64,000 bases of DNA, taken from assembly GCA_029215795.1 (NCBI GenBank), contig JARDYH010000004.1, positions 213,010,517-213,074,516 on the forward strand, given 5' to 3'. Positions 1 to 11,445 of the stretch are shown one piece after another (within the stretch, counting starts at the first letter, position 1; every line of letters starts with the position of its first letter). Below the pieces are notes generated by a model. That model was not told the origin of the DNA and did not search any database. It saw only the letters and a program-made list of their open reading frames with translations. The DNA is from Anniella stebbinsi (lineage: Eukaryota > Chordata > Lepidosauria > Squamata > Anniellidae). The position numbers were made by a program, and so were the translations under genes.

Positions 1-537
1 AAGTTTCCTAGATCGGCCGTTGCTGTTCTGGATTGTGTATTGTGTGACCTGAAAGAAATCCTCCTCTCAGCGCCTTTGCTATAGGCAGAGGGGTTCCTGG
101 GTCGAAGTTCGTTTCCCTGGCATCTTGCTTACTTGGATCAACTCAGTGCTTACTGACAGACTGGATGTGGTTTGTACAATATGTATTCTGTCTCTGCCAG
201 TCTTCAGGCACCCCTGTACTGAAGCTTTCCCTGGGGTTGTGGGGTTGTTCCTAATGGGTCAGCGTGTTTCACGTCTGGTAATTGCTCAGATAGGACATGG
301 TCTATCCCAACACTTCTCCCCCTGAGAGATTGCTGTTCTGGTTCGCATCAAGCCGTTTGAGCCTAAAGCTTTCTGGCCGTCATCAGCTTTACGTGTATGT
401 GTGCGGAAATGAAACCGTTATGCTTGAATTCCATGTGATTTCACAAATAAAGGAGTCTCACTGTTTGGAGTGTCTTGTCAGTTTGCCTAAGTTCGTGACA
501 GAAGCCTGGGGTTGGGCAAGTTCACGACACCACACAT
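1..537 (+). mobile_element. Probable 3' LTR fragment of an LTR retroelement
   Basis: The segment has the layout of an LTR cut by the window edge. A polyadenylation signal AATAAA lies at 446-451, followed by a short U5-like stretch that ends near 537 in TTCACGACACCACA, where AT-rich unique sequence begins. The terminal CA fits an LTR end. No polypurine tract, primer-binding site, gag, pol or env frame is visible, so it may be a solo LTR or the right end of an element that continues to the left. Two short frames (66 and 80 codons) carry no recognisable domain. The call is inference from layout; a host 3' UTR-like sequence is the alternative. Confidence 0.45.
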
Positions 538-1175
538 GAGACATTTAATTTAGGAAAATATTTCCTAGAACATCTGAACATGGGTCATGATGTCAGTATA
601 ATCCAGCAAAGCCATAAGGTGTAACCATGGTTAATGCGATGATTTATTTATTTATTGCTTTAACTCTTACTGTCCCTCAAATGTCCATGCTTTAGATTGC
701 TGATGTCACCTTAAGGCTTTCAGGAGAAGCTGATAGGAAGATCAAGCCAGGAATGGAGATCAAGGCAAGAAGAATTAAGGCCTTGGATAGTAGGTTCCCC
801 TGACTGGAACTCTCTCCTTCTAGGACAATAGAAAGATGTTGTCTCAGTAAGGAGCTAAAGCCAATGTAAGGTTTATGTATGCTGACAAGACATGGACTGA
901 GCTCAGATCCAGCTCTCCTGACTAGATTATTAAAGAACCTCTCCTGGTTTTATAGCCTGAGACATCTGCAAGGTAGGGAAAGACCCATTCTCTGAGCCAG
1001 AAGACAATAGCAGGATTGTGTCCTCTGGCTACTCCTGAGGAAGTACCTTTTGTCTCATCTTCATCAGAACCCTCTGCTGCACACAGTAAAGCCTGAGCAC
1101 TGAGGTTTTGACAACTGAGTTAAGCCCTGACCTCGGAGGATGAGGTCAATGAGCTAATAGCAAGTCTTGTTTGAC
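538..1175. other. Unannotated AT-rich sequence
   Basis: No gene, RNA or recognised repeat is seen. A short TTTA-rich patch lies near 640-655. Confidence 0.5.
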
Positions 1176-1383
1176 CCTGTTCAGACAACAAACTAAGCCA
1201 TGGTGGCTAAACATTTTGAGCTAAACATTATGGCTTGGTGTGTCTTGTGAACCATGAATTAGCATGCCATGTGAGCCATTTCTAACCATGGTGGCTACAT
1301 AACCATGATTTAAACATGCTCACTAACCATTTGCTGCAACAAGGTTTGCGCCTAACCATGGCTTAGTGTGTTGTCTGAACAGG
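1176..1383 (+). mobile_element. Fold-back MITE, CCTGTTCAGACAACA family, copy 1
   Basis: The two ends form terminal inverted repeats of about 28 bp (CCTGTTCAGACAACA at the left; its complement TGTTGTCTGAACAGG at the right) with one mismatch over the compared length. The interior is rich in CCATGG-containing motifs. A diverged relative of nearly the same size lies at 49978-50172 with the same interior order. No coding capacity is present. No clear target duplication was found. A non-autonomous DNA transposon is the best explanation. Confidence 0.75.
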
Positions 1384-2957
1384 CCCACTGTCAACTTCTA
1401 AACAGAGCCACAGAGAAATTGCATTACCATGGCTTACTCAGGGCAGATGTAATACTTAACCAATCCTAATACAAACCATGGTTTGCAAACCCCTTGAAGC
1501 TAAGGTTTCATGGCCTGTTTTGTAGTCAATCTTTAGCCATATTTAGACAACCTTTAGGTATTCAGATATAATACTTCACCATCTCTACTTATCAAAACCT
1601 AATCATGATTATGAATTATGTCTTCATATGACCTATTAGTCACTGGCCTTTACACGATGGCCAAAATAAGTCTATTTTGGAATGAAAATTGTAATGAAAG
1701 TCTAGCTCTGCAGCTATATAGCTTTGGTCAATTATTTTATGCAATTACATGCATTTGTATCACTTTCTCTTAGAGAGGCAGCCCTCCTTGATTGCTTTCT
1801 TCAGAAACGATGATAAATATACAATTTCAATAGGAAACAAGGTGATTTGAACTGCCCCAGTGCACTCTCTTACAACAGTTGCTCTACAGGGCTGCTAATT
1901 CCTTTGCTTTTCTAGAGATTATTATCTGTCAAGCATTTCCACAAGTCTTGGAATATCATATTATGCAGATATAAATGCACAGCCATACATCAGTTTGCCC
2001 ACACTCACTTTTATCCAGCCGGCACCCAGATCTGAAACTTTTGTACCAGTTTATCTTACTAGATTCTTGCTGCCATATTAATATCCATCATAACCCTGTT
2101 TTATGGTTTGTGATGGCCCAGGCACTGAGATGAGATATTCAGCCTATATTCGCTGGGCCACTCACTCTTAAGGCATCTCCACACTTTACCTAGCTACTTC
2201 ATTGCACTGATATTTCTCATAGCAAACAGATAATACATGGAAGCACCATTAGGATCAAACCCTATGAAATGCATTATAAATAGCCTTTAAGGAACTAAAG
2301 TTAGTGGTTTTAGAACAAGCTAAGTTGGTGTGATCTCCTGGCTTCTTCTGAAAGAAGCCTCCATCTCCCAGTATTAACCATGGGGAATGCTGGGAGGTGT
2401 AGAACATTTTTCCATCTAAACATGCATAGGATTGCACCCATAAAGACCTGAAAAATATGAGCCACCATGTGCTGACGTCTCACAGAAAACTATCATCTTA
2501 TAGGTGTGGTCTACAGAAATAACAGATGAGGTGGTAACACTACTTCATTCTGGATCATTCCTCTGCAGACATCTGACAAGGGGATTCCATGTCTGAATGT
2601 TTCTCATTTTAAAAACAAAAACCTTTCCAAGATAGAAAAAATAGTGGGGAAACCACAGGGTGAAGAGGGAGGGAAGAAAGGTGGACAAATGTTGTTACAT
2701 ATATTGAATGAACTGGAAAATTCCCAATTGATACCTCATGCTCTTTCATAACTATGTTACACAACTTCTGCGTGCCTTCATATTAAAAGAATACCCCTGC
2801 AGTCCAGTGAGGAGTGTACAGAGTAGCTAAACTACAATGAGAGCAGGCTCTCATTTTTTAAAAAAATAAAAAGCAAACTCCTGGACAATAACCTGTTTGG
2901 TAGGGAAGGGGAGAATGAATACACCCCTCCATGCCCCTTCCTGGATTCTAGCTTTCC

Positions 2958-2960
<3 letters not shown>
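1384..2960. other. Unannotated AT-rich sequence
   Basis: About 1.6 kb with no recognised gene or repeat. The longest frames are about 60 codons and show no domain. It is probably old intergenic or intronic sequence. Confidence 0.5.

Positions 2961-2988
<28 letters not shown>
2961..2988. repeat. (AC)14 microsatellite
   Basis: An uninterrupted AC dinucleotide run. Short frames on the minus strand read it as Val-Cys repeats, which is an artefact. Confidence 0.95.
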
Positions 2989-3976
2989 TCCATGTGCATA
3001 GGATTCTGGCTTTCCAAAAAAAGTTCTATGCGCATAGTCCCAGCAGTTGGCTTTGAGAGGCAGATCGTGCATCAGTATCTAGTTGTACACATGGTTTCTC
3101 AACCTCCTAGGGATGCTTCTGTGCATATAGTATCTTCAGCTGCATCAAAGCACACATGTCTTAAGAGCAAGTTTACACGTTGCTACCATCAATATTTTGA
3201 TCACAACTACACTTCCAGGGCATAACTACCTATGTGCATTATGGCAAGTGGGGGCAAGCACACAGCCTCTTGAACAAATGCTGAAAATAGTACCACTCCA
3301 CATTCTAATTGTCTGGGACAGCTGAAACAGTGAGACATCTGGCACGCTTCTCCACAGGGACTAAACAAATCATTTCCTATCACTCTCCGCTGAATCAGAC
3401 TCTGGGAAATATCCAATGCTAATTTGTAATTCTGCTGTGCTCTTTGTCATTCTGCAACAATGCTTTGTAAGTAAAATGTTTTCCTTGAATAAGAGGTAGA
3501 AACAATAACTTTGGACTGATTTGCTCCTACGTGTACATCCCAGGATGTCTCACTGTTCAACATGCACCGTGCCTGGCTGTTTTGATGGCAGGTGGCTGTG
3601 GTGTTTCAGATACGCACACATCACCTGATGACTCTGTGATCAAATGTCACATGTCACCAGCCCCTGTTGCCCAGCCTCCGTTCCCCATATGTGATCTGTA
3701 GATAATACTTGGCCTGCACGAGAAGGTTGTTGTAAGGATAATTAAATAATGCAAGGAGATCTTGGTGGGAAGGAGTAAATAACAATGTTATGCATTACTT
3801 TTTTCACAAGAAAACTGGATGGACATTCTTAGATTCAGGGCAGAAGAATAACAATATCATCGCACAACAAGAATTCAACAGGAGATTTTTTTTTCATTAT
3901 TACTTTACTTCCTAGCATATGTCTCTAATACATTTACAGTGAGTATCCAGGGGTAAAAATAATAATAGAAAAACCC
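2989..3976. other. Unannotated sequence
   Basis: Mixed-composition sequence with no recognised repeat or gene. Open frames of up to 77 codons have no recognisable domain. Confidence 0.5.
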
Positions 3977-4275
3977 TTAAGAACATAAGAACATAAGAGG
4001 AGCCATGTTGGACCAGACCAAGGGTCCATCTAATCCAGCACTCTGTCTACACAGTGGCCATTCATGGACCCACAAGCAGAACAGGGTGCAACAGCACCCT
4101 CACACCCATGTTCCTCAGCAACTGGTGTATATAGACTTACTGCCTCTGATACTTGACATAGCCATCAGGACGAATAGCCATTGATAGCCTTCTCATCCGG
4201 AATTTATCCAACCCCCCTTTTAAAGCCATAAACTCATCCTGTGGTATCAAATTCCATCATTCAACCTTGAATGGG
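3977..4275 (-). mobile_element. CR1-type LINE 3' end (TTCTTATG-tailed)
   Basis: Read on the minus strand this is the 3' end of a CR1/L3-like non-LTR retrotransposon. It includes the end of the 3' region with a motif reading as 'subject to ... ctggatta gatggaccc ttggtctg' and closes in the tandem octamer TTCTTATG, seen here as CATAAGAACATAAG at 3983-3996. Four further copies or fragments lie in the window (6403-6642, 46318-46412, 48745-48975, 57663-57920), so the family is interspersed. The copy is 5'-truncated and encodes nothing. The clade assignment (CR1 versus L3) is from memory of the amniote consensus. Confidence 0.8.
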
Positions 4276-4302
4276 GGTTTCTTTCTTTGGCAATATGCAG
4301 GC

Positions 4303-4452
4303 AATAATTATTTATTTAATATTACACTTATCTCCTGCCTCTGTCCCTCTCACAAGGAACCCAAGGTGACTTACATGGTTCTCTCCCTCACCATTTTATC
4401 CTCAACCAATCCTGTGAGATTGGCCATGTCACTAAGTCCCCCAGTGAATATG
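4303..4452 (-). mobile_element. Sauria-type SINE, tail fragment
   Basis: On the minus strand the sequence shows the BovB-like tail of squamate SINEs: GAGGATAAAATGG near 4388-4400, then a motif reading 'cttgggttcctt', then an ATAAATAA end. Only the body and tail remain; the tRNA-like head with its B box is degraded or missing. Confidence 0.65.
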
Positions 4453-5427
4453 AAATGCATTTCTCTGTGTACTTTCCCACGTATTATTGCAGAATATTAA
4501 ACTATAGAGAGCTAAACCTACTCCTTATGTAAGCCCAATTCCTTATCTAAGCCATGCTGTTGATTGTGTTGGTCTAGTCAACAGGCTTCCTTTATAATCT
4601 TCCTGAAATACGGTGTAGGGATAATGGAAAAGTTAGGCTCACCCTTTAAGAAAATTTAAAGAAAGTTTTAATCTTAGAGTGATAAGAGGTATCATCTCCA
4701 AGAGCAAAAGTCGCCTATGTGGGACAATGACCGAAGGCTGGGATCCGTACTGTGGCCCATCTGACTTGACATTTCATTTGCAATAAATGTTACATATGCT
4801 GAAAAAGACCAGCCTAATTCAGAGGAGACCTGGCTCTCATACTTTGCTAAGTATGGCTTGTGACATTACCATATAAATTGAGATATAAATATAAATGAAC
4901 CACCACACACCTGTTGAATGAAATCCTATTTGATGTTTAGACAATTTGGGAACTTAAGTAGATTGCATTTCAAAGTACAGCAAGTCTATTTGGAAATCCG
5001 TGCTTGCTAGATGACCTTTTGGATATTAAAGTGTTGGCTGAAATATGACATGATGGAGGTAATCATCACAACAAATAGACATTTGGCTCGGAAAATATGT
5101 CTCTCTCTTACATGTGCAAAAGTGAGAGATAATTAAATCTGTTCAAAATACTTCAGGTTTCCTCAAAGAGCAGAGGTATCGACCAACACAGCTAAATGTC
5201 TTTTCCCCCCAATATTTAATTTAAGAGCAAATGCTATAATCAGTTTGATTTTTTTTCTATTTCCTGAAATGAGTGATGGATGTGACAACTATACAGATCA
5301 TATAAGAAAAGATTTTGTGCTGGTTCAAACGTGTGCGGGAGCATTATTAGAGTGTATTTTGAAATAAATTCAAACCAAACTTTACATAAGGTGAATTTAG
5401 GATAGGGATGAGCAAACTCACCTGCCA
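4453..5427. other. Unannotated AT-rich sequence
   Basis: No recognised gene or repeat over about 1 kb. Confidence 0.5.
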
Positions 5428-5595
5428 TTTATTTATTTACTGCATTTCTATACCGCCCAATAGCCGAAGCTCTCTGGGCGGTTTACAAAAATGAAAACCA
5501 CTCAAAACCATTCAAAATATAAAACAACGACAGTATAAAAACATAATTAAAAATACAGTAGGATCCCAGACCCAGTCAGGTGCCTACAACATCAC
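5428..5595 (-). mobile_element. L2-like LINE 3' UTR end
   Basis: Read on the minus strand it carries the conserved 3' terminus AACCGCCCAGAGAGCTTCGG then TATTGGGCGGTATAGAAATG and a TAAATAAAT tail. This terminal motif recurs at 19250, 40528, 50374 and 59895. No coding part is left. Confidence 0.75.
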
Positions 5596-5611
5596 TAATT
5601 TGGGGTCTAAG

Positions 5612-5931
5612 TAGGCTGACCATCTGAAAAGGAGGACAGGGCTCCTGTAACTTTAACAGTTGGTGAGAAAAGGGAATTTCAGCTGGTGTCATTTGTATGC
5701 AATTAGTTCCTGGTGAAATTCCTTCTTTATCACAACAGTTAAAGTTGCAGGCACTATACTAGAGTGACCATATACAAAAGAAGGCAGGGCCCCTGCAACT
5801 TTAACAGTTGTGATGAAGAGGGAATTTCATCAGGAACTGATTGCATACAAATGACACCGGCTGAAATTCCCTTTTCTCTACAACTGTTAAAGTTACAGGA
5901 GCCCTGTCCTCCTTTTCAGATGGTCAGCCTA
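5612..5931. mobile_element. 320-bp palindromic hAT-like MITE, copy A
   Basis: A nearly complete palindrome beginning TAGGCTGACC and ending GGTCAGCCTA. The 7-bp sequence GTCTAAG flanks both sides (5605-5611 and 5932-5938) as a target duplication. Each half carries the motif AACTTTAACAGTTG twice, in opposite orientations, so the element can form both a full-length hairpin and two sub-hairpins. No transposase is encoded. It is one of about ten copies in this window. Confidence 0.9.
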
Positions 5932-6299
5932 GTCTAAGTGTCTACAATCCTAGACATACTAATAATGAAATGAGGCTTGCTCAATCTGGACTATTTTCCA
6001 AGTAAATATTTTTTAGGATTATGCTGCAATTTATTTCCCCCGTCCCAACAGGGAAAGCAACAGGGAAACCAGCAATTCAATGATTCATTGATACAGATGA
6101 TTCATAGAAATCAATAGTTTCAAAATAATCTACCTAGAAACATGCTTCTGGTCCTTTCGATAAGATCACAATATATATATTTTTTCTACTTAAACTAGAA
6201 TGCCCTACTGATAAGCAAGTTTGTAATACAAAGCCATTGGGAGAGAACATAAGAATATAAAAAGAGATGTGCTTCTTCCTCCTGGATCAAAACTTGGGG
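5932..6299. other. Unannotated AT-rich sequence
   Basis: No recognised feature. Confidence 0.5.
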
Positions 6300-6402
6300 T
6301 AATAGCCAAAGTTAGTCCCACGTAGAGTAGGCCCATTGAAATGAATGGAACTTAAGTTAGTCATGACTAACTTGTCTTATTGATTTCAATAGTTCTACTC
6401 TA
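6300..6402. repeat. Short fold-back repeat (GTAGAGTAGGCCCATTG type)
   Basis: The segment has imperfect dyad symmetry: AGAGTAGGCCCATTGAAAT at the left matches the complement of ATTGATTTCAATAGTTCTAC at the right, around GTTAGTCATGACTAAC. I recall similar units as common in squamate genomes. It is non-coding. Confidence 0.5.
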
Positions 6403-6642
6403 CAGAAGAACAGAAGAACAGCCATGCAGGGTCAGACCAAGGGTCCATCTAGTCCAGTATTCTGTTCACACAGTGGCCAACCAGCTTTCAACCAGGAAAC
6501 CACAAGAAGATGAGTTCAACAGTACTCTCCCATCCATGTTCCCCAGCAACTGGTGTACATAGGCATACTGCCTCTGATACTGGGTGTAGCACATAGCCGT
6601 CAGGCTGCATAGCAATTGATAGCCTCCTATTCTTTGACTTTG
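6403..6642 (-). mobile_element. CR1-type LINE 3' end (TTCTTATG-tailed)
   Basis: Same family and orientation as 3977-4275. On the minus strand it ends with CTAGATGGACCCTTGGTCTG and a degraded octamer tail (GAAGAACAGAAGAAC as seen on the plus strand). It is 5'-truncated near 6642. Confidence 0.8.
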
Positions 6643-7339
6643 GGGATCTTGTGAGGACGGGAGGGATTGCTTTGAAATGTCTCTTCAATTGAATGCTATT
6701 TATTTATATATAATCAAAACAATGCATGGATTCACCTATAAATCCATTCCATTCTGTTTCTTTAGTGATCTGGTGCCACATGTAAATTATTTGCCTTCTA
6801 TAGTCCAGGGGTGGGCAAAAAATGACCAACATGTGGTCTCCCCCCTCCGTTGTTACCTTTATAAAAAGGTAGAAAAACTCCCAGTGTGCCACTAAACTGA
6901 GGCAGGAAAATGCTACGAAGGCTTATAATGGGCACATTTACCTTCTACTGGATAGTTGGACCACTGGCTAGACTTTGTATAAGGCAGCTTTTTATTGTGT
7001 TAGAGCTGGGTCAAGTTAATGTTTTTCATGACAATTTTTGATAGTGCTGCAACATTATTTTCCCTTTTCAGCAGTGTTAGAGCATTCATTGTGAATGTGT
7101 TCTGTTAATTTGAAATTGTCCTCAGTTGCCCTCACTCTCACTCTGTGATGTCATCAAGTATACTCAGGGCGCAGTCCTATGGCCCCATGGTCTAGAGTGC
7201 CATAGTGTTGTTCAGTTTCTGGGAACCAATGTCAGAACCAGGGCTCCGATCTCAGTTTCTAGAAACTGCGCTCCCCGCCTCCTCCCCTACCCCACTTAGC
7301 CACCACGGTTGTCACCGCACCAGCTATGTCTCTTTGCTC
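6643..7339. other. Unannotated sequence with weak repeat traces
   Basis: CAGGGGTGGGCAAAAAATG near 6807-6825 resembles the start of a hAT-type MITE of squamates. GGGCGCAGTCCTATGG near 7168 faces ACTGCGCTCC near 7265 as a short inverted match. Neither is long enough for a firm call. Confidence 0.35.
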
Positions 7340-7772
7340 AGAGGGTGAAAAGGGGTGGTCCCGGGGACAGGGAGGGGAGGAAACTGTGGAAAGAACTGGG
7401 CATGTTTAGCCTGGAGAAGAGAAGACTGAGGGGAGACATGATAGCACTCTTCAAAGGTTGTCACCCAGAGGAGGGCCGGGATCTCTTCTCGATCATCCCA
7501 GAGTGCAGGACATGGAATAATGGGCTCAAGTTACAGGAAGCCAGATTCTGGCTGGACATCGGGAAAAATGTCCTGACTGTTAGAGTAGTACGACAATGGA
7601 GCCAATGACCTAGCAAGGTAGTAGGCTCTCCCACACAGGACGTATTCAAGATGCAGCTGGACAGCCCCAGTCAGGTATGCTTTAAGGTGGATTCCTGCAT
7701 TGAGCAGGGTGTTGGACTCAATGGCCTTATAGGCCCCTTCCAACTCTACTATTCTATGATTCTATGAATCTG
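7340..7772 (+). mobile_element. CR1 LINE 3' end
   Basis: A classic CR1 terminus. It runs from the end of ORF2 through the 3' region (GAACTGGGCATGTTTAGCC, then CTGGACATCGGGAAAAATG, then TTGGACTCAATGGCC) and ends with the ATTCTATGATTCTATG octamers at about 7750-7766. The 5' part is missing, as usual for CR1 insertions. A 99-codon frame at 7309-7608 is the decayed ORF2/3' region and is not a host gene. The tail octamer differs from the TTCTTATG family elsewhere in the window, so at least two CR1-like lineages are present. Confidence 0.92.
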
Positions 7773-8631
7773 TTTATGCAGCTTCCTATCAGGACTCCAG
7801 GTTCTTCCCTTCCCGACTCCCCGAAGCCACGCCAAGATGTGCAAAATCATCCATTTAGGCAAAAATGCAGGGTGGCCAGAACATGAGGAGAGGTTCCCCT
7901 CCATGCTCCAGTCACCCTGCCTGCATAGAATAGTTTGTACGTCTGATTTCAGAGGCTGGCAACTATCCAGATCAGATTGCATCCTCCATCTGGTTAGTTA
8001 CGTAACACTGTGACGATATCCCTGCATGGGATCACCCATATGACTAATCCACAAAGGAGGAAGCCGCCGCCGCCAAGGAAGAGGTGGGAATAGAGCCAAA
8101 TCAACAATATTCTGGGAAAAGTGTGGTGTCTAATAGGACTGAAAAAAGAAAATATATATATTCACAAAATCTGAGTTTCTTGAGAAAAAAAAATAAAAGT
8201 TTATTCCTGAAAATTGAATCTGGAGAATATGTAGCAAATTTCTATATAACAGAACCACATTTGAATCCTTCCATAATAGAAACTCCCTTTCCGCATACAA
8301 TATTTTGTCCAGAAAATACAGAATATTACAAAATCTTAGCAACCTGGACTTTCAAGAAAAAAAGGGCTTCCCATCTGCTGGCAGAGCAATAACATTAATA
8401 GTATGTGAGTTTTCACTCCAGCGACGATGTTAAGCAGCTGTAAAGATAAATGTTTCGGCCTCACCTCAGACTTTGGCTGCCAACACTGGAAAGGAAAACC
8501 AGCAGCTGGGATTGCCTTTCATTACCACCATTCCAAAGTGACTTGCACATTTAAAAATATGATGATTTAGTGTGGAAGTCATTCCTTCAGTCACAGAACC
8601 AAATTTTAACCAATAACACTGTGGCCAGATC
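7773..8631. other. Unannotated sequence, open frame of 102 codons
   Basis: An open frame at 8084-8392 (+) encodes 102 residues that are Lys/Asn/Ile-rich and have no recognised domain. The base composition is AT-rich and no promoter or splice context supports it, so it is most likely a chance frame. Confidence 0.4.
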
Positions 8632-8750
8632 TACACCAAGCTGGATATGACACGTTGAAAATGGTTTGAAAACTGTATATAGAGTGTGTCCTGGGCCCCA
8701 ACAGTTGTCAAAGCCATTATAAACCATTATAAGGCAGGAGTGTAGATCCT
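8632..8750 (-). mobile_element. Short MITE with GTGTAGATC ends
   Basis: Terminal motifs GGCCAGATCTACACC (left) and GTGTAGATCC (right) enclose about 120 bp including GTGTGTCCTGGGCCCCAACA. The plus-strand versions at 24947, 36222 and 52937 carry the reverse complement of the same core. Confidence 0.7.
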
Positions 8751-8976
8751 GCATTCCTATCTATCTATGTCCATCCGTAGGCAAAATATATAGGTTCTTT
8801 ATTATACGTACTTAGAAAAGTACCCTCCTCAAAAATGGTCTCATCAGTTTGCCTTCTGGGAAATAGGTGTTTTGCGACCAGTCACCCCCCCCCCCCATGG
8901 TAGTCATTTTGTGAGAGTGCCCATGACACACAATCATCAGTGGTGTCCATTGACCAAAAAAGGTTAGGCACCCCTG

Positions 8977-9021
8977 GTGTGCGTGTGTGTGTGTGCGTGT
9001 GTGTGATAGGCATATACAGAG

Positions 9022-9070
<49 letters not shown>
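8977..9070. repeat. Compound (TG)n and (AG)n microsatellite
   Basis: A GTGTGCGTGTGTG run is followed by an AG run of about 52 bp (about 9019-9070). The Arg-Glu repeats in a frame at 8987-9283 are an artefact of it. Confidence 0.93.
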
Positions 9071-9074
<4 letters not shown>

Positions 9075-9842
9075 TAAAAGATTATTTTGAGAATTGGAAA
9101 TGTCACACATCGGAAGCTAAGAACACACCAGGTCCTCTACAGGCCATGCATTTTACATTCACATCTGCCTTCTGCTTCTCTTTCCTTGTCCATGCCAGAC
9201 TAAATTTCCAAATAAAATACATAATTTCACAACAGATTCCCTGGAAAATGCTCCCGCACTTTTCGCTTGTAACTGCCCTGTGATTTATTTACGAGGCCTT
9301 CCTTGCGAGCCTTTTACTAATGCACAACAATATGGAGGTGTAATGGGGCTGCCAGAGCCCATTTCATCACGATAAACTGAATCAGCTCAAGGCAGTTATT
9401 ATAGGTTAAAGGAAATATTATGGCATGTTGTACCAGAGTGCCATGCTCGGCTTTGACCTCTCTGAAAGACATTTCAGTCTAGTGGTTTATGTACTGCTAA
9501 GAGTGGGAAGATAAAGATGTTTTGATTCAAACGTTTGCTAAAAGAAGAACAGGAGCACTTGAACAATCATATGCCAAGTGTTCATCTTGTATTATTTAGT
9601 GCAAGCGTATTGCGGGCTAGAAATAGATGCATGTACAGAGAACCCCAAGTACATTTTTGTTTATGCTGCTGAGTTATTTCCGACCGTTAGTGCTGATGTC
9701 GTAAACTCAGGGGAAGAGATACAGCTGAATTTTATGCTTCTTCATGTCAACTCTTAAAGTGACATCCCCAGTGAACCCATCAGCCCAGCTAACTCTAGTC
9801 CAGTTTTAGACACAATATTCCTTTAGTAATGATATGATGATT
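9071..9842. other. Unique sequence, possibly conserved noncoding
   Basis: No repeat is recognised. Composition is balanced and the sequence lacks simple runs, in contrast to its flanks. This is the kind of block that in amniote gene deserts can be a conserved enhancer. That is inference only. Confidence 0.25.
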
Positions 9843-9926
9843 GATTCCTGCTACCATCCCCAAGGGATGGTATAATTATGGAATGATTCCTGCTACCATC
9901 CCCAAGGGATGGTATAATTATGGAAT
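9843..9926. repeat. Tandem duplication, 2 x 42 bp
   Basis: Two adjacent identical 42-bp units, 9843-9884 and 9885-9926. Each contains the dyad CCATCCCCAAGGGATGG. The unit overlaps the ORF2-end region of the L2-like LINE that follows. Confidence 0.93.
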
Positions 9927-10195
9927 GAACTCCCTGATGAGGCCCGCCTGGCACTAACACTGTTATTTTTCCAGGGCCAGGTCAAAACTTTTATTTTATC
10001 CCAGGCATTTGAACAGCTTAAGTTGAGGTTTCGAACTGAATCTTTGGCCAGGCTTAAAGTTTAAAATGTTTTAAATATTAGCTGTTTTTCTGTTTTTGGT
10101 TTTAAATTTTGTATATTGATTTTTTTTAATGTTCAATCTTTTAATTTTTGTAAGCCACCCAGATAGCTTTGGCTATAGGGTGGTATATAAATGTA

Positions 10196-10236
<41 letters not shown>
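9905..10236 (+). mobile_element. L2-like LINE 3' end
   Basis: Begins in the decayed end of ORF2 (a frame resembling '...WNELPDEARLALT..FQGQVKTFILSQAFEQ', with stops), then an AT-rich 3' UTR, the terminal GATAGCTTTGGCTATAGGG motif and a (TAA)n tail at about 10195-10236. 5'-truncated. Confidence 0.82.
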
Positions 10237-10237
<1 letters not shown>

Positions 10238-10880
10238 CTTACTTGCCCACTGGTGTGCCCATTATAGAAGGAAGAAAATGCAATTTCTTCTCAAATCTTT
10301 AAATGCTTTGGCCATCCTGCCCTCTCTCTTACTTACTTCCCTTTCTGTCAAAATGTTAAGCTCCGGGTGACCGGCCCCTGCCTATTTTTGCTTGTGTTAT
10401 ACTGTAAAATGTCATCTACATTCATGATGCAAGATAAGTAATACTGTCTAGCCTAGTCATTCTTTATGTAGAACAAACTTCATTGTGGAATTAAAATTAT
10501 TATTTCCAAATGCCATTTTTAAAACATTTGCATCAGCTTTGCAATGACATCACACTGATCCACATTACACATGCTTGACTTGGTATCACTTTTTCCAGTT
10601 AGATTATCACACGCTCACACAGTGTATCTTCACTATCAAGAGTGCTCTTCCCATTCAGGGTTCCCACTAGATATTCCTTCCAGGAAAGACATTCCATTCT
10701 ACCCCCCCCCCCCCGGTCTATGTTGTGTTTTTTGTTTTCCAACTTAAACTCACCATTCTTTGTCTACAGAGCGTACTCAGTCCTCGTTGATTTATTTGCG
10801 GGGTGCTCTCTAAGGTTTGTTTTAAAATGTTTTTTCCCCCTGACTGCTAATCTCAGGGTTCCTTTGAGAATGTCCTCCTT
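10237..10880. other. Unannotated sequence
   Basis: No recognised gene or repeat. A C14-15 homopolymer run lies near 10701-10714. Confidence 0.45.
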
Positions 10881-11110
10881 GGCCTAATCTAGACCAAGCA
10901 GGATATAGTGGTATGAAAGCGGCATGAAAGCGGGATATAAAAGGCAGGAGCCACACTACTGCTTCATCACGGCACTGAAGTGCACTGACAACTGTTGGGG
11001 CCCATAGACACCACATACCGCTATATCCTGCGTGGTGTGGCTCCTGCCTCTTATATACCGCTTTCATACCGCTTCCATACTGCTATATCCTGCTTGGTGT
11101 AGATGAGGCC
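10881..11110. mobile_element. Fold-back MITE with GTGTAGATC ends, long form
   Basis: About 230 bp. The left end GGCCTAATCTAGACCAAGC matches the complement of the right end GCTTGGTGTAGATGAGGCC, and the palindrome runs deep into the element (AGCAGGATATAG / CTATATCCTGCT). A close relative lies at 44653-44880. The interior shares GACAACTGTTGGGGCCCA with the 120-130 bp short forms, suggesting one family with long and short versions. Confidence 0.82.
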
Positions 11111-11236
11111 CTTGTTTCATAGGGGGGGCTCTTTTGGCTCCACTCTAGTTGGCGCTCACCACTTCAGTTTGCTATAGAAGGGACATAGATACCTATAAAG
11201 GGTTCCGCTACTCATCACTACAAACACACAAAGAGG

Positions 11237-11270
11237 TGTGTGTGTGTGTGCGTGAGCACGTGTGTGTGGT
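11237..11270. repeat. Imperfect (TG)n microsatellite
   Basis: TG-rich run with GC interruptions. Confidence 0.85.
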
Positions 11271-11319
11271 TGCATTGCTGCGTAGAGAAACTCAATCTGT
11301 GCCAATGGTGTCATAGTCG

Positions 11320-11445
11320 GCGGTGACTCATTCTGTACTGTGTTGATCCAATATGCAGATTCCATTTGTTTTGGGGAGGTAATTTGCACAAATTGGATCT
11401 TTTTGGGGCTGGGATCTTGAAATTTGTGCAAATGGTGTTGTAGTG
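11320..11445 (+). repeat. Interspersed repeat, copy 1 of a pair
   Basis: Matches 12147-12265 in order and orientation: TGATCCAATATGCAGATTCC, AATTGGATCTTTTTG, then GGATCTTGAAATTTGTGCAAATGGTGT. The two copies diverge in their middle. Class unknown. Confidence 0.6.

Noticed and set aside
7168..7277. Fold-back element between GGGCGCAGT and ACTGCGCTCC
   Set aside because: The inverted match is only about 8 bp and no second copy was found.
8084..8392. 102-codon plus-strand frame
   Set aside because: AT-rich sequence with Lys/Asn/Ile bias and a large overlapping minus-strand frame.
8987..9283. Arg-Glu repeat protein of 98 codons
   Set aside because: It is a translation of the (AG)n microsatellite.
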